Below are positions 34,384 through 46,211 of a stretch of DNA of 64,000 bases, one piece after another. Positions within the stretch are counted from its first letter, which is position 1, and every line of letters begins with the position of its first letter. A program made the translations under genes and the position numbers. This stretch comes from Ashinkailepas kermadecensis (taxonomy: Eukaryota; Arthropoda; Thecostraca; Neolepadidae): contig JAOTOM010003935.1 of NCBI GenBank assembly GCA_034440615.1, forward strand, positions 1 through 64,000. The letters are read 5' to 3'. The notes beneath the pieces are model-generated. The model had not been told where the DNA came from and did no database searches. It was given only the letters and a program-made list of their open reading frames with translations.

Positions 34384-34857
34384 AAATGAAATTCTCCGCT
34401 AGACATCAACATCAAAAACTTTCAATCCGGAGCCCTGGGAGTGGCTAGAAGCTAGAGGGGGCGGAGCGAGAGGGAGAATTAAGAAAAACGGGGGCAGTAC
34501 GAAGGGGACGGGACACTGAGGACACGCTCAGGAAGGACTCAGAGGAAGAAGGACCGACACTGGGAGCAGCGACTCGGACAGCAGTCACTCGGACGGTGTT
34601 GAAGTGACGGACAGCCGGAGGGCGACCGACATCTGCCATGTGAGTTCCGTCTGTCTGTCATGCCTTCTTCCTTCTTCCAAACATTACCGGGCCGACCTAA
34701 TTTCTATGACAGCTATTGTCTCGACCTCATTTCACTCTGCTGAATGGAGCCACCCGTCTTATGGGGGGGGATAGGATGAATTTTAGGTGATGTGTGGGGG
34801 AGGGATGTGTGAAATGGCCAGTGGCGCCGACGTCGTAGTCTAGTAAAGAATGGAAGG
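34384..34857. other. No recognised gene
   Basis: Purine-rich stretch (34450-34640) and spacer before the LINE fragment. Confidence 0.4.
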
Positions 34858-36650
34858 GTGGACGGAGGGTGCGTGTGCCAGGAGCGTTTATCAGTACTGA
34901 TGGCGTACAGTGTATATACATGTAAATATATTACCCTTGATGATAGAAATGCTTTGAAAAATTGCACAATTACACTCTATGCAGATGACATCGTATTATG
35001 GACATCACACGAAATACCAACCCACGCAATACCAAGACTACAAAACGCACTAACAGAACTACACAACATACTCTCATTACTAATTCTACACATCGCCCCA
35101 CACAAATCCAAATGCATCCTTTTTGGCTATAAGCGACACACAGATTTACAACCACTGAAATTAGACCACACACCCATACAATTTGTTACCACAGCAAAAT
35201 TCTTAGGCATCACATTAGATCCACAACTCACCTTTCAGCCACACATCTTAAACATCCAAAAACGCGCATCAAAAAGAATGAACATCCTACGAGCACTGTC
35301 CGGCACAAATTTGGGATTATATAGAAATTAGCTACTGACATTATACAAATACATCATTCGGCCAATCATGGAGTATGGATCCCCACTTTTCGAAAACGCT
35401 TCTAAATCAAACCACAAAATTATTGACAAACTTCAAAACCAATGCCTCAAAATACCTACAGGAGCATATACTACTTCACCCTCACTCGCTCTTCACATAT
35501 ACAACCACATACCACAACTACAACACAGACGCACTGAAGCACTACTCAGATACCACTACAAAACACAACTCATTAGACAACATCCGTGCATTCAGGCACT
35601 AAAAATCCGCACCAAACGCATACACCAACTCATGAAGAAAACACCACTCAAAACTACAATAGCATGCCGTATTCACCAACACGCAAATAGCTTACACATC
35701 ACACTCCCCACCTCAAAACCACTCCCACCACCCACTGCATGGTGGAAACACCAAACACCCACAACACCCTTCGTCGTCCACAAACCGAAACATGCATACA
35801 CAGACAGAAATACAATTATTCCTTCAATTCACATCACAGTACGCAAATTCCAATATCATCTACACCGACGGTTCAAAATCCCATACACAGCAGACTGGCA
35901 CAGCGGCGGTGCTGTGCCCCAGTACAGCATCCGTGTCATCCTGCGTGCCCGTTGGCACGACGCAGCAGCCACATACATATAATAATTATATGCAATATTT
36001 TCGGCCTATTCCACTATCTACAACACAAGCATTGAACATAACATCATAGCTACAGACGCTAAATCAGCAATGCAAAGCATAACACCCTACACCACATTCA
36101 AACACCCCCTCATCCCCAAAATACTGCACATACATAACAAACTAAACACTCGACAACGACCACTTCTCCTTTGGATACCAAGCCACACAAACATGCAAGG
36201 CAACGAACACGCAGACACCGAAGCAAACAGCCACAACACTGCAACAAACCGCACACTGCCCATACTCACAATCCGACTATTACCCCACAATACACCAGGC
36301 AATCAACAAACACATTCAACAAACATCGGACACAGCAAGAACACAACTCCACGAAATACACCCAAAGCACGAACACTGGCACACCATCAATGAAAACGCC
36401 AGATTCAAATAAAGAATACTGACACGACTACGCATCGGACAAACAGCACTCGCACACTCTTACCTCATTCTAAAGCGTCCACGACCACAATGTACAACAT
36501 GTCACCGAGCACTTGCAATCAAACACATACTCATATACTGCACCAAATGCACCAACCAAAGACAACATATCACAAACTACTGCACCACAAACAACATCCC
36601 ACTAAACCCCACCACTCTTCTCAACGATGAACATCAAACTTTTTTTTAAC
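34858..36650 (+). pseudogene. 5'-truncated LINE: RT palm to RNase H
   Basis: Near 34965 is the RT catalytic motif ITLYADDIVLW, then KSKCILFG (34105-type spacing, near 35105), KFLGITLDPQLTFQPHI near 35200 and the thumb (YKYIIRPIMEYGSPLFE near 35350). After a frame change, IIYTDGSKSH (about 35865) is the RNase H start, and near 36165 LLLWIPSHTNMQGNEHAD is the RNase H C-terminal motif. A zinc-knuckle-like CxxC...H...C region follows near 36490-36550. There is an in-frame TAG near 35330 and several frameshifts. A/C-rich codon use differs from the intact LINE, so this is a separate family; an antisense relative lies at 47254-47760. Confidence 0.85.
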
Positions 36651-36691
36651 GAATAAATTTAATCAGAATTCTTGCTGGGGTGGCTTTATGA

Positions 36692-36753
36692 TGGTTGGTT
36701 AGTTATTTGAGTTTTAGGGCGCATCGACCAGGTTTGGTCATTTAGCGCCCATT
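36692..36753 (-). mobile_element. Minimal LINE-tail retroposon (62 bp), perfect duplication
   Basis: Minus strand: ATGGGCGCTAAATGACC ... GTCGATGCGCCCTAAAACTC followed by AAATAACTAACC. A perfect 14-bp direct repeat, GGGTGGCTTTATGA, flanks it (36678-36691 and 36754-36767), which fixes its ends exactly. No LINE sequence other than the hairpin and tail is present. Confidence 0.9.
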
Positions 36754-36767
36754 GGGTGGCTTTATGA

Positions 36768-37052
36768 GCTAGGGTTCTATTGCTAAGCAGAGCTTGTTGC
36801 GTGAACCCTGGCCCCACCACCCGATCCATGAATTCCAGTTCAACGGCAGAATTTAGACGGAAAGTATAACGTGCCGTCAATGCACTGACACGGCCGCCCG
36901 GTACCTCGTCCCCGGCCTTATCGGACCAGCTGCCAACTGACCCTCCCAGCCGGGGGCTAAATGCGAGCGCGTGAAGCGACTCGAACCCTGCGTTGCCAGG
37001 ACAGGGGAGACCAGTGCAGGCCAGCGCTCTAACCAACTGAGCTACCGGGGCG
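36768..37052 (-). mobile_element. SINE-C, another tRNA-headed element
   Basis: On the minus strand, GCCCCGGTAGCTCAGTTGG (A box TAGCTCAGTTGG) and, 50 bp on, GGGTTCGAGTC (B box) define a tRNA-derived head. The spacing is longer than in a tRNA, so it is not a functional tRNA. A GC-rich body of about 200 bp follows that does not match SINE-A or SINE-B. Confidence 0.65.
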
Positions 37053-37638
37053 GCATTACACGAACATTACACGAACAGATCTTCTACTTTCTCTCTATCA
37101 CACGCATACTGGAACAACTATGAAAAAAACAAAAGGGGAACGGGTAAAAAAATGAAAAGATATGTTAAAAAAGAGAATTGAACAAAAGACTGGGGAAAAA
37201 AACCTAAAAGATACGTTTAAAAAACGAACGATAAAAAAACATTATCCCCAAAGTATTATACGATCTCATGTTCTTGCAATGTTCATACAATATGGCGATG
37301 CCCCGATCCCCCCCTCGCTACACCCCCATACCCCAAATTAGCACCGTCCGGACTGGCAACTCTTCACTTCACTCTTCACTACTGCATCATCGTCAACCTC
37401 CGACCAGATCTACCGCCTCATATTTAAGACAGCTCAATTCAACTCTGCCCAGCTCTACTCTGTTAACTTGAAGACGGCCTCAACTCTATTCCGGCACCTT
37501 TCAACAAGTCAACCTTGCTTATCCTTTCTTCTGCTTCCCCGACTACGATGTTCCTCACACCCTAACCCACAGCTTCATTTACACCTCTATACACCCTCTG
37601 AAACAGCCGACATCACCAACACAGTGGCAGGCTGGACA
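37053..37638. other. No recognised gene
   Basis: A-rich then C/T-rich sequence with short frames but no domain. Confidence 0.4.
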
Positions 37639-37690
37639 AACTCACACACACACACGCACACACGCATACGCACACGCGCACGCACGCACA

Positions 37691-37742
<52 letters not shown>

Positions 37743-37744
37743 CG
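37639..37744. repeat. (CA/CGCA)n microsatellite
   Basis: A (CACA)n run passing into (CGCA)n. Confidence 0.95.
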
Positions 37745-37820
37745 TTACCGAAGCAGGCGTTGATTTTTACTGCTAAACTATAAGCTATTCTGTAAGCTCT
37801 TTATTATGTCCGGGATGACC

Positions 37821-37980
37821 GGGAACGAGTGGTCTAGGGGTAAGATGCTCATCTCACAATCGAAAGGTTGTGGGTTCGAGACTCACCTGTCGCTACTCTT
37901 CGCCCGCGACCAATCGGCGTGAGAGATTGGCGACGCTACATGACTCAACAGTCGACGTGTCGTAAAACCAATAACCAACC
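37821..37980 (+). mobile_element. SINE-A, third copy
   Basis: Begins GGGAACGAGTGGTCTAGGGG and ends GTCGTAAAACCAATAACCAA. GGATGACC occurs before it (37813-37820) and 9 bp after it (37990-37997), a possible imperfect duplication. It lies directly against the older LINE RNase H fragment. Confidence 0.88.
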
Positions 37981-38265
37981 CCCTGTTCAGGATGACCAGA
38001 CCACAAATCACGTGGTTTTCATTGATACCTTGAGCAGTGTCTGGGCAATGAAGTCTTTCAACTCGGGTAATAGGCTTGTCCACAGGATTCTGCGCGTCGA
38101 CAAATCCCTAACTGATATCGACACAAATATCGTATTTTGCTGGATCCCCAGCCATGTTTGACTTGCTGGAAATGAAGCTGCCGATATAGCCGGCAAGCAC
38201 GCCATCAGTAATGGACGTGAACGTCGCCTACCTCTTCCTCCAAGACAACTATATCCCTCCACATT
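37981..38265 (+). pseudogene. Older LINE, RNase H part before the insertion
   Basis: Reads VVFIDTLSSVWAMKSFNSGN, then IVFCWIPSHV, a TGA at about 38159-38161 where Gly is expected, then LAGNEAADIAGKHA and RRLPLPPRQLYPST. This is the second half of a LINE-type RNase H. The sequence stops at 38265 and resumes at 44581, because a complete LINE is inserted here. Confidence 0.88.
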
Positions 38266-38903
38266 CCCCCCCCACCCCGACGAGGCACCACCTTTACGTG
38301 GTGGGGGGGATTGAGTGCCATTAGGACCCAGAATCCCAGTCCATCGGTGAGCCGGCGAGGGGTCAGACTAGGGGTGCCTCACTCGTCCTTCCATCCGTAC
38401 GCTCCCATTCCAACGCCCATCTTATCCCAACATCCATATCCTTCACCTGGCCCTACAACACCAACTATCCCTACTATGAGCAGGCAGGACAACTTCCCCG
38501 GTCCTGCCCTCCAGCTCAGTTTTATCGGGATAGCCGCGCCCCCTCGGCCCGTCCCCCGGGGTTGACGGAGTCCTGGAGGTTGAGGTCCCCCGTCGCACGG
38601 TGCTAGTTGTGACGGGGGACCAACACGCCTCTTTGGTCCTGATATCCCGGAGGGGCGGGCGGGCCCGTGGGGCCTCACGCGGGCCAAGTGGCCGGTCGCC
38701 TCGGGCCGGCTGGGGTCAAGGGGTGGACGGCGCTGGATCCGGGTCGGGGTGGTGAGTCCCTCTCTCCCGGCCGGGCGAAGGCGCCGTCTGCCCCGTATAG
38801 CTCCTCGGGCGCCTGGCGTCCTCCCGTCCGCGGGGCCCAGGCGTCCCCCCCGTAGGGCCCCTGTGTGGTGGGGCGCCCGAGGAGCAGAAACCAAGCATAC
38901 TAC
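38266..38903 (+). promoter_or_regulatory. 5' UTR / internal promoter region of the LINE
   Basis: A GC-rich leader starting with a C-run. It contains inverted words such as CCACCTTTACGTGGTGG (near 38287-38303). LINEs of this group carry their promoter here; no specific element can be proven by eye. Confidence 0.4.
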
Positions 38904-40683
38904 ATGGATTCGTTCAACACAAAAACCCATCCTGGACCCCGTGGGGACCAGAACACCGACTTACCCAGTGGAAGTCGCACTACCAACCCGACACCGGCAG
39001 AGGCATACCGCCCTACACGTTCTCCGCGCAATCCACCTAGCAGAGATCAGCATCTTGGTCACACCAGTACCACGTCGGCGTCAAGAAAAACTATACCACG
39101 CATTTTAATATTTAAATCCATTGACTCAGACAAGACCCTATCATCACTCTCGCCCTTCCAGCGTAAGAGAGGATGTGACCGCTTCGGGACCGTCACGCGC
39201 TGTGACAAATTACGGGACGAAGGGATAGAAGTGGAGTTTCAAAATCAAGAGGACGCAAGGAGCGCTTTAGGCATGGACAAGTTCATTTACAGCATACGAA
39301 CCCCCGATGGCACTAGAGACATCGCCATTCCAATAAAAGTTGAACCACATAATACGAAGAATTTCTGCAAAGGAGTGATCAACTGTTACGATCTAAGGGA
39401 CGTTTCGGAGGCTGAGATAGTTGACGGATTAACAGAATATGGTGTGGTAGAAGCGCAAAGAATGAAGGTGCGAAGGGGAAGGGAACTCCAACCCACTAAT
39501 AACATCATCCTCACTTTCAGCTCCACTGACCTGCCATCAGCAGTGCAAGTAGGCTACCTAAGAGTAAAAGTGAGAGTCTTCGTCCCGAATCCAATGAGGT
39601 GTTTCCGATGCCAGCGGTATGGCCATACAACTCGATACTGTCGCGGCCGCCCTGCTTGTGGAAAATGTGGATCACCAGATCACACTCTTGAAAAGTGCGA
39701 ATCGCAGAATGTGTGGTGTGTGAACTGTGGTAGGACACAAGTGCCACACACAACCTCTGACAGATCATGCCCAACGTACATCAAGGAAAAAGAGATATTG
39801 TCGCTGAAATGCACGAGGAATCTGTCCTTTCGGCAAGCCCGTGAGGCATACGACGAAAACCACCCGAAAGTGTCTTACGCCGAGATGACTCGCGATAGCC
39901 TGACAAACTTTCCACAACAGCAGCCCACCATCACCACGCAGTTGCTTGCCCAACTTAGCACTTTGTTGAGTTCGTTTGGTATTGCTTGTACACCTTCCAC
40001 GGGATCGGAGACACCTGAGCTGCATCACACAGTTCAGTCGTCTAGGCCGGAGCAGGCCAAAGAAACGTCAACCCGAGAACGACTACGGTCTTCTGAGATC
40101 TCAGAGACACAAAAGGAAGGAGACGAGTGGACCCTGGTACAGCGTGCCAAAAAAACACTCCAAACTCCCGGATACTCCTTCCACCACACCCAATATTCCC
40201 ACATCCAAGGTAACCCATCCCGCATCACCGCGATCAATCCCTGCTCCTCCCCCTCCTGCTCCTCCCCCTCCTGCTCCTCCCCCTCCTGCTCCTCCCCCTC
40301 CTGCTCCTCCCCCTCCTCCCCTTCCCCCTCCAACGTTCTGCTGTACATCATCGAGACGCATCCCTGTCACGCCTCCACCAGTGACACGAGACCCGAAGGC
40401 CAGTGTTCGCCAAGCAGCCCCGGACCTGGGACCGGTTGGCCGGGCGAGCCGAAACGCGTCTCCAAGCGTACAGTCGAGAGCCCATGCCACCCAGCTGACA
40501 ATCCAGTCGACATCGGCACCTCACATTCCACCACCCATCCCACCACGTGGGGGCGATGCTCCGGCATCCCCATCCCCGATCAGAGGACGGAAGCGTGCTC
40601 CACCTTGGCAGGAATCCCCTACCGACGGAGCAAGCCCTAGGGGAAGGTCACGGACCCACTCTTGTTCCACGAAGTTCCAGTGA
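38904..40683 (+). pseudogene. LINE ORF1, gag-like nucleic-acid binding protein
   Basis: ORF1 of non-LTR elements binds the element RNA and forms the RNP. From an ATG at 38904 (an in-frame ATG also exists at 38865), one frame runs to about 40150. It has a central RNA-binding-like region (residues about 80-230), then three zinc knuckles near 39600-39775: CFRCQRYGHTTRYC, CGKCGSPDHTLEKC and CVNCGRTQ...C. Beyond about 40150 the likely reading shifts frame, into a PPPAPPP proline-rich repeat and a basic GRKRAPP tail ending at TGA near 40683; the original frame reads a Ser/Cys repeat instead. The 15-bp CTCCTGCTCCTCCCC repeat at 40240-40315 is a likely slippage site. Confidence 0.8.
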
Positions 40684-40722
40684 CCGCCCTATTAGTCACT
40701 CCATCGTCTTAACTCGTTTTAA

Positions 40723-43700
40723 CTGGCTTCTTTTACGGCAATTTTACAGTGGAATTGCCGAGGTTTGAAGACTTCCGTTTTTGATCTTGTGACCGTTTTA
40801 AATCGGCACAACCCTGCAGTCATCTGTCTCCAAGAGACAAAGCTGGCACCACAGGACACAGTGAAACTCAAATGTTACCAGGTGTACCGTAGCGATATAC
40901 ACCCTACACACATTTCGCATGGAGGCGTGCTACTAGCCGTCCACCACAGCATACCAGCACGTGAGCTGGTCCTCCGAACACCTTTGCAAGCGGTCGCAGC
41001 GCAGGTTACGCTTGACCACCATTGCATAAACGTGTGCTCCCTGTACCTGCCTCTTGGAACATCATTCCCTACTGCGGAGCTGAAACAGCTACTAACGGAG
41101 CTTTCTCCACCTGTTCTGCTACTGGGAGACTTCAATGCCCACCACACTGCTTGGGGATGTTCGGATATCAGCATACGGTGTCGAATCCTGGAAGATTTAA
41201 TCTTGAACGAGCCACTCTGCCTCCTAAACACAGGTGCGCACACTCATCTGGCGCTGCCATCGGGCCGGACATCAGCACTAGACCTGAGCATAGCCAGTCC
41301 TGAACTGGCTCAGCAGTTCGAATGGTCAGTTCATGATGACTGCCTGGGAAGTGACCACTATCCGATATGGCTGACTTTTCGGAGAACCGTAGTTCTGGGA
41401 GTACGGCCGCCACGTTGGAACTTAAGGATGGCAGATTGGACCAGTTTCGAATCTCGGGCACAGATGGCTTTTACAACCGACATTGAAAATAACTGTACTA
41501 GTGTGGAAGATTTTACATCACGACTACTCCAGTGCGCCAATGAGTGCATTCCACGCACCTCTGGCACCCGACGCCGTATTCCAGTTCCCTGGTGGACCGA
41601 GGAATGCAAACAGGCTATCTGCGACCGCAAACGGGCTCTTAAGGAGTTCAGCAAACACAGCACTATGGCTAATATGCTAGCGTTTAAAAAGGCCAAGGCA
41701 CTGGCTCGACGAACAATACGTGCCGCGAAGCGTGCATCCTGGCGAGAATATATAGGGAAGATTAGCCGAACAACACCAACCTCCGAAGTATGGTCGCGCA
41801 TGAAAAAGATTGCTGGTCGGTTTAATTCAGTCCCACTCCCGGTCCTCAACATCAGAGGAAATATCATAACCGATCCAGGCGAGGTAGCCAACCACATTGC
41901 TTACGCTATTGCGAAGCGTAGCCAACCTACCGACCCAAATTTCCTGCAACACCGTGCTCGGTGCCAGAAGGACGAGATCACTTTTAACACAACTGAACAA
42001 CTGCACTACAACCTGCCGTTTACTCAAGCTGAGATTGTCTCCGCACTCAGCCAGTTGAAAAGTGTGTCTGAGGGACCGGACGCAGTGCACAATGAAATGC
42101 TACAGCACCTACCGACGCGCGCAAAACATTCTTCTCACCATCTTCAACAGACTGTGGACAAGGGGATGTTTCCCACCAGCCTGGCGGAAAGCAATAATAG
42201 TACCAATACTAAAGCCCGGTAAAAGCGGCGATGACCCCTCTCACTACCGTCCGATATCGCTCACTTCATCATTGTGCAAGCTGATGGAGAGAATGGTCAA
42301 CCTTCGACTGACTTGGTTCCTAGAAGCCCAGAACATTTTAACCAACGACCAGTGTGAAAAATCGCAGTACGGTAGACCACGTTTTAAAGCTGGACACAGA
42401 GATTCGTGTGGCTTTTTCAAAGAACAAGCATTTGGGGGCAATATTTTTCGACATTGAGAGCGCCTTTGACACCGCCTGGAGACACGGCATCCTGCTTAAG
42501 ATCCATAAGTACGGACTCCGTGGAGCTTTGAGCATGTTCTTAACAAATTTCATGACAGACAGACAGTTCTGTGTGCGTGTGGGTAACCAGGTATCAGGTT
42601 GGATGCACCAAGTCGAGGGAGTTCCCCAGGGCAGCGTCCTGAGCACTTCTCTCTTTTCTCTTATTATGAACGACATCGGCGACTCGCTCCCCTCATCATT
42701 TGGGCGGTCTCTTTTTGCTGACGACTTTGCTATCTGGTTGCACGGCTCGTCACCCCATCTTATGGAGCGACAGCTTCAACTTGCTATTTTTCGCCTGGAG
42801 AAGTGGGGACATACAAATGGATTCAAGTTTTCCATAGCTAAAACAGTTGCAGTACATTTCTGTCGACGTAGGCGTAACTGCCCAGACATGGCGTTGAGAT
42901 TGTACGGGCAAGATGTGCCTACAGCATCAGTGGCTCGTTTTCTTGGTGTGCAGTTCGATCATCGTCTTACATACAGAGAACATATCAAAACACTCCGAGA
43001 CAAATGTTTTAAAGCACTTGCGATATTGAAGTGTGTATCTCGTACGTCATATGGCGCAGATAGAAAGACACTACACCTGCTGTATCGTAGTCTGATCCGC
43101 TCGAAGCTCGACTACGCTTGTTTCGTATACGATGGCGCGTGTGTTACTACAAAGCGAACGCTTGACCCAGTACATCATGCTGCGGTGCGAATAATTACAG
43201 GTGCATTCCGCACCTCTCCCACGGTTAGCGTGCTAGCAGATGCGCATGAGCCTCCACTGTCTATGAGACGCGACATGCTGGGTCTGCGATACGCCTGCAA
43301 AATGCGACAGTTCCCGACACACCCGTCATATCCGGCGGTCTTTGCTCATGACTTATATGCTGTCCTTCGAAATCACATTAGGAGAGGAACTCCTTACTGT
43401 GTGCGAATGAGGACGCTCCTGGGACGAATGGAAATACGACTACAAGGAATTCGGCAATATGAAGAACTGTCTACTCCTCCGTGGGAGCTGATCTCCCCCT
43501 CTATCGATATTTCCCTCGCGGACATGAAAAAACAAGATGTCACAAAAGAGGAGCTACACTCACACTCGCTAGAACATATGTCCACAACATATCACAAACA
43601 CCTCATCACCTACACGGATGGCTCGAAGATAAACACCGGAGTGGGTAGTGCCTTCGTGAGAGGATCCGTGACAAGATCATTCTCCCTACCGTCACACGCC

Positions 43701-44438
43701 ACGGTCTTCACTGCCGAGTTGATCGCCATCAACAAAGCACTAGCGTTCATCGAAGTTGATGACGAGGTCTTACATGTTATCCTGACTGACTCTCTCAGTA
43801 GTCTCTTGGCACTGCGTAGTTTTTATCCCCAAAACGTCATTGTACGAGACATTTTATTGCAACTCACTTCGCTCCATCGTATGGGAAAGCAGGTCTCACT
43901 TTGCTGGATTCCAGCACATGTAGGAATCCGTGGAAATGAGCTGGCAGATCAGGCTGCAGGGCGTGCGGCACCCGCCCCATGTCGCCGTGCGCTTCCACTT
44001 CCTGCTAGTGACTACTACCCTACTATATCATCATTTCTATTCAGGCAGTGGCAGGAAAGCTGGGACCGAATAGATCTAAACAAATTAAAGCGAATCAAAC
44101 CACACTTGGAGCTGTGGCCCTCGTCATTCAGTCGAACTAGAAGGGACGAAGTGGCCATTTGTCGCCTCAGAATTGGTCACACTCTAGCAACACATAGACA
44201 CTTACTGTGCGGGGACGACAGACCGGAATGTGTGAAGTGTAATGCCGCGCTGACTGTGCACCATGTGCTGGTGGCGTGCACAGCATATGCAGAAGAACGC
44301 AGGAGGCACTTCGGATATGAAGCGCATACTTTGGGACTAGTGGACTTACTTGGAAACTATTCCCGATTTATATATAACAGAGCAGTTTTGGCCTTCCTCG
44401 CGGAGATACGATTTCAAGTAATATATGCTTCTGCCTAG
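40723..44438 (+). pseudogene. LINE ORF2: endonuclease, RT, RNase H
   Basis: The frame opens at 40723 and reads ILQWNCRGLK without an ATG. APE endonuclease: ICLQETK, LLLGDFNAHH, LDL and GSDHYPI (to about 41375). A linker with WWTEECKQAI follows. RT: PILKPGKSGDDPSHYRPISL (about 42210-42265), FFDIESAFDTAW (about 42450), GVPQGSVLS (about 42620), FADDFAIW (about 42715) and FLGVQFDHRLTYREHI. RNase H: ITYTDGSKINTG (about 43610), DSLSSLLALRSF and CWIPAHVGIRGNELAD (about 43905). The end is CVKCNAALTVHHVLVAC. The frame changes at about 42110 and again at about 42345, where a few codons after TNDQC appear deleted. The remainder (42354-44438) is intact. Confidence 0.92.
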
Positions 44439-44509
44439 GTGACAACTCACTCCCCAGACATAATTTAATTCGAACGTGACAATCTGACGCGTGTCTAAGC
44501 AAGTTTGTT

Positions 44510-44567
44510 ATGGGTGCAATACAACCCGCATGGGTTGACGCACCCTAAAACCCCAATAATCATCATC
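44510..44567 (+). other. LINE 3' hairpin and tail
   Basis: GGGTGC (44512-44517) can pair with GCACCC (44540-44545), followed by TAAAACCCCAATAATC and CATCATCATC. It is the reference for the minimal tail insertions elsewhere and is probably the structure recognised by the reverse transcriptase. Confidence 0.8.
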
Positions 44568-45080
44568 ATCCCTCCACATTATCATATATACAGTCCGAAT
44601 GGCAACAAGCCTGGAACTCCAAACTTAGTAAGCTGAGGGTTATAAAGCCGGAACTAGGGTGTGGCAGTCATCACACCGGATCTCGCGACGAGAGGGAGTA
44701 ACGCTCTGCCGATTGAGGATAGGGCATGGCTTCGCGACACAACTACACGCTGATGCCCGATCTTTATGCCCACGCTGTTCTGACCCGCTTACCGTGTATC
44801 ATGTTTTAATGGGTTGTTTACTGTTGGAACCTCTACGGCGCCAGATTGTAGGATGGGTGAACACCGACACTGCGTATGCTAATAAAGAATGACTCTGTGG
44901 TCGTATCGTCTGGGGACATTTTTACATTCCTTTGACAAGGACGTTTTGATGTTGTATATCGCCGCTCCTGAGGATTGTTAATTACTGACTACTGTAGGTG
45001 CATGGTAGATTGTAAACACAGCTATGGGCGCAAAATGACCTTGGTAGTCGACGCGCCCGTAAACTCCAATTCATCATCAA
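44568..45080 (+). pseudogene. Older LINE, 3' part after the insertion
   Basis: After the duplicated site the reading resumes as SYIQSEWQQAWNSKLSKLRVIKPEL, shifts frame near 44650, and continues REGVTLCRLRIGHGFATQ, CPRCSDPLTVYHVLMGC. It ends with its own tail hairpin ATGGGCGCAAAATGACC ... GTCGACGCGCCCGTAAAC and a TTCATCATCAA end (45024-45080). The older element therefore belongs to the same tail group as the younger one. Confidence 0.88.
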
Positions 45081-45488
45081 GTACTAAGTTGTGCGATCTT
45101 AGAATTCCGATCAAAAGAGTTAGAATACGCTTGCCCCACCCTCTTCACGAACTTGTGTTGACCAAGCGGGCACGGTCTTCCAATGCTCTTAGCTTTTGCT
45201 GCCGAACCATTCATTTTCATATCATGGCACCATTCCCCAGGAATAACAAAATGATATAAAAATGATGATGTTGATCAGTCTAGTTCACCATTGTCATTTG
45301 GCTTTGTTCTAAATCTCCCTGTTCTTGCAAGGAGATTCTTATTCATCTTGGTACTGTTTCAAAGCAGGTTTAAATTCATTATATCAAGGGAAGTTGTCCA
45401 TGTAGGTTTCTTTACCCATTTTCACACACCCGGCGCCGCCCCTGCTGCAGCAGCCTATTTACGACCTCCCTCCGCCCCCCTCTTGCAG
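45081..45488. other. Intron or upstream sequence; splice acceptor
   Basis: No gene recognised. It ends with a long pyrimidine tract and CTCTTGCAG at 45480-45488, a strong acceptor for the next exon. Confidence 0.5.
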
Positions 45489-46211
45489 ATGGTCAGCTGG
45501 ATGCCACGCCGCTGTCAGTTCCCGACCCGTTACAAGAACGGTTCTGCGCGCCCGACCTGTTTGGCGGCGAGTATCACATGCTGAACGACTCGCGCTTCGA
45601 TGGCGTCAAGGCTGAACCCAGCGACGAGTACCACGTGCTGGACGAGGTGCGCTCCGGTGGCGTCAAAACCGAACCCAGCGACGAGTACCACGTGCCGGAC
45701 GAGGTACCCTCCGACGGCGTCAAGGCCGAACCCAGCGGCGAGTACCACGTGTTGGACGAGGTACCTTCCGATGGCGTCAAGGCCGAACCCAGCGGCGAGT
45801 ACCACGTGTTGGACGAGCTACCCTCCGATGGCGTCAAAGTCGAACCCAGCGGCGAGTACCACGTGCCGGACGAGGTACCCTCCGATGGCGTCAAGGCCGA
45901 ACCCAGCGGCGAGTACCACGTGCTGGACGTGGTGCGGTCCGATGGCGTCAAGGTCGAACCCAGCGACGAGTACCACGTGCCGGACGAGGTACCCTCCGAC
46001 GGCGTCAAGGCCGAACCCAGCGACGAGTACCACGTGCTGGACGTGGTGCGGTCCGACGGCGTCAAGGCCGAACCCAGCGACGAGTACCACGTGCTGGACG
46101 AGGTGCGCTCCGATGACGTCAAGCCCGAACCCAGCGGCGAGGACGAGTTGGACACGAACGAGGTCAAGGCAGTGCTAGACGAGAGCGAGCTCAGAGCAGC
46201 GCTGGACGAAG
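45489..46211 (+). CDS. Exon with ten VKxEP repeats (candidate zinc-finger gene)
   Basis: Starting after CTCTTGCAG, the frame reads GQLDATPLSVPDPLQERF and continues open to GAAG|GTGAGC, a consensus donor at 46212. Ten imperfect 20-residue units (for example DGVKAEPSDEYHVLDEV) each contain VK[A/T/V/P]EP: the hydrophobic-Lys-x-Glu SUMO acceptor consensus, mostly flanked by prolines as in 'synergy control' motifs of transcription factors. The exon starts with two bases of a split codon and ends in phase 1. The exon at 49966 begins with two bases that complete a codon (G+GT), so direct splicing keeps the frame and joins this acidic region to C2H2 zinc fingers. The upstream exon(s) with the start codon were not found. 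The repeats also keep other frames open; those are by-products. Confidence 0.65.
45595..46135 (+). repeat. 60-bp coding tandem repeat
   Basis: About nine full 60-bp units (GAACCCAGCGACGAGTACCA, then CGTGCTGGACGAGGT, then a variable block and GATGGCGTCAAG). Variation is mostly A/G at fixed positions and respects the frame. Confidence 0.95.

Larger units (their letters stand above)
38266..44567 (+). mobile_element. Nearly full-length I-type LINE (6.3 kb)
   Basis: A perfect 13-bp duplication, ATCCCTCCACATT, flanks it (38253-38265 and 44568-44580). It has a C-rich GC-rich 5' end, ORF1 (zinc knuckles), ORF2 (endonuclease, RT, RNase H, terminal Cys/His motif) and a 3' hairpin plus CATCATCATC tail. 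Endonuclease of the APE type with RNase H is the organisation of the I group (I/Nimb/Ingi-like). Small frame disruptions in both ORFs mean this copy is probably not autonomous, though the exact duplication shows it is fairly young. Confidence 0.93.

Noticed and set aside
36980..37052. Functional tRNA at the SINE-C head
   Set aside because: The A-to-B box distance and arms do not fold as a tRNA.
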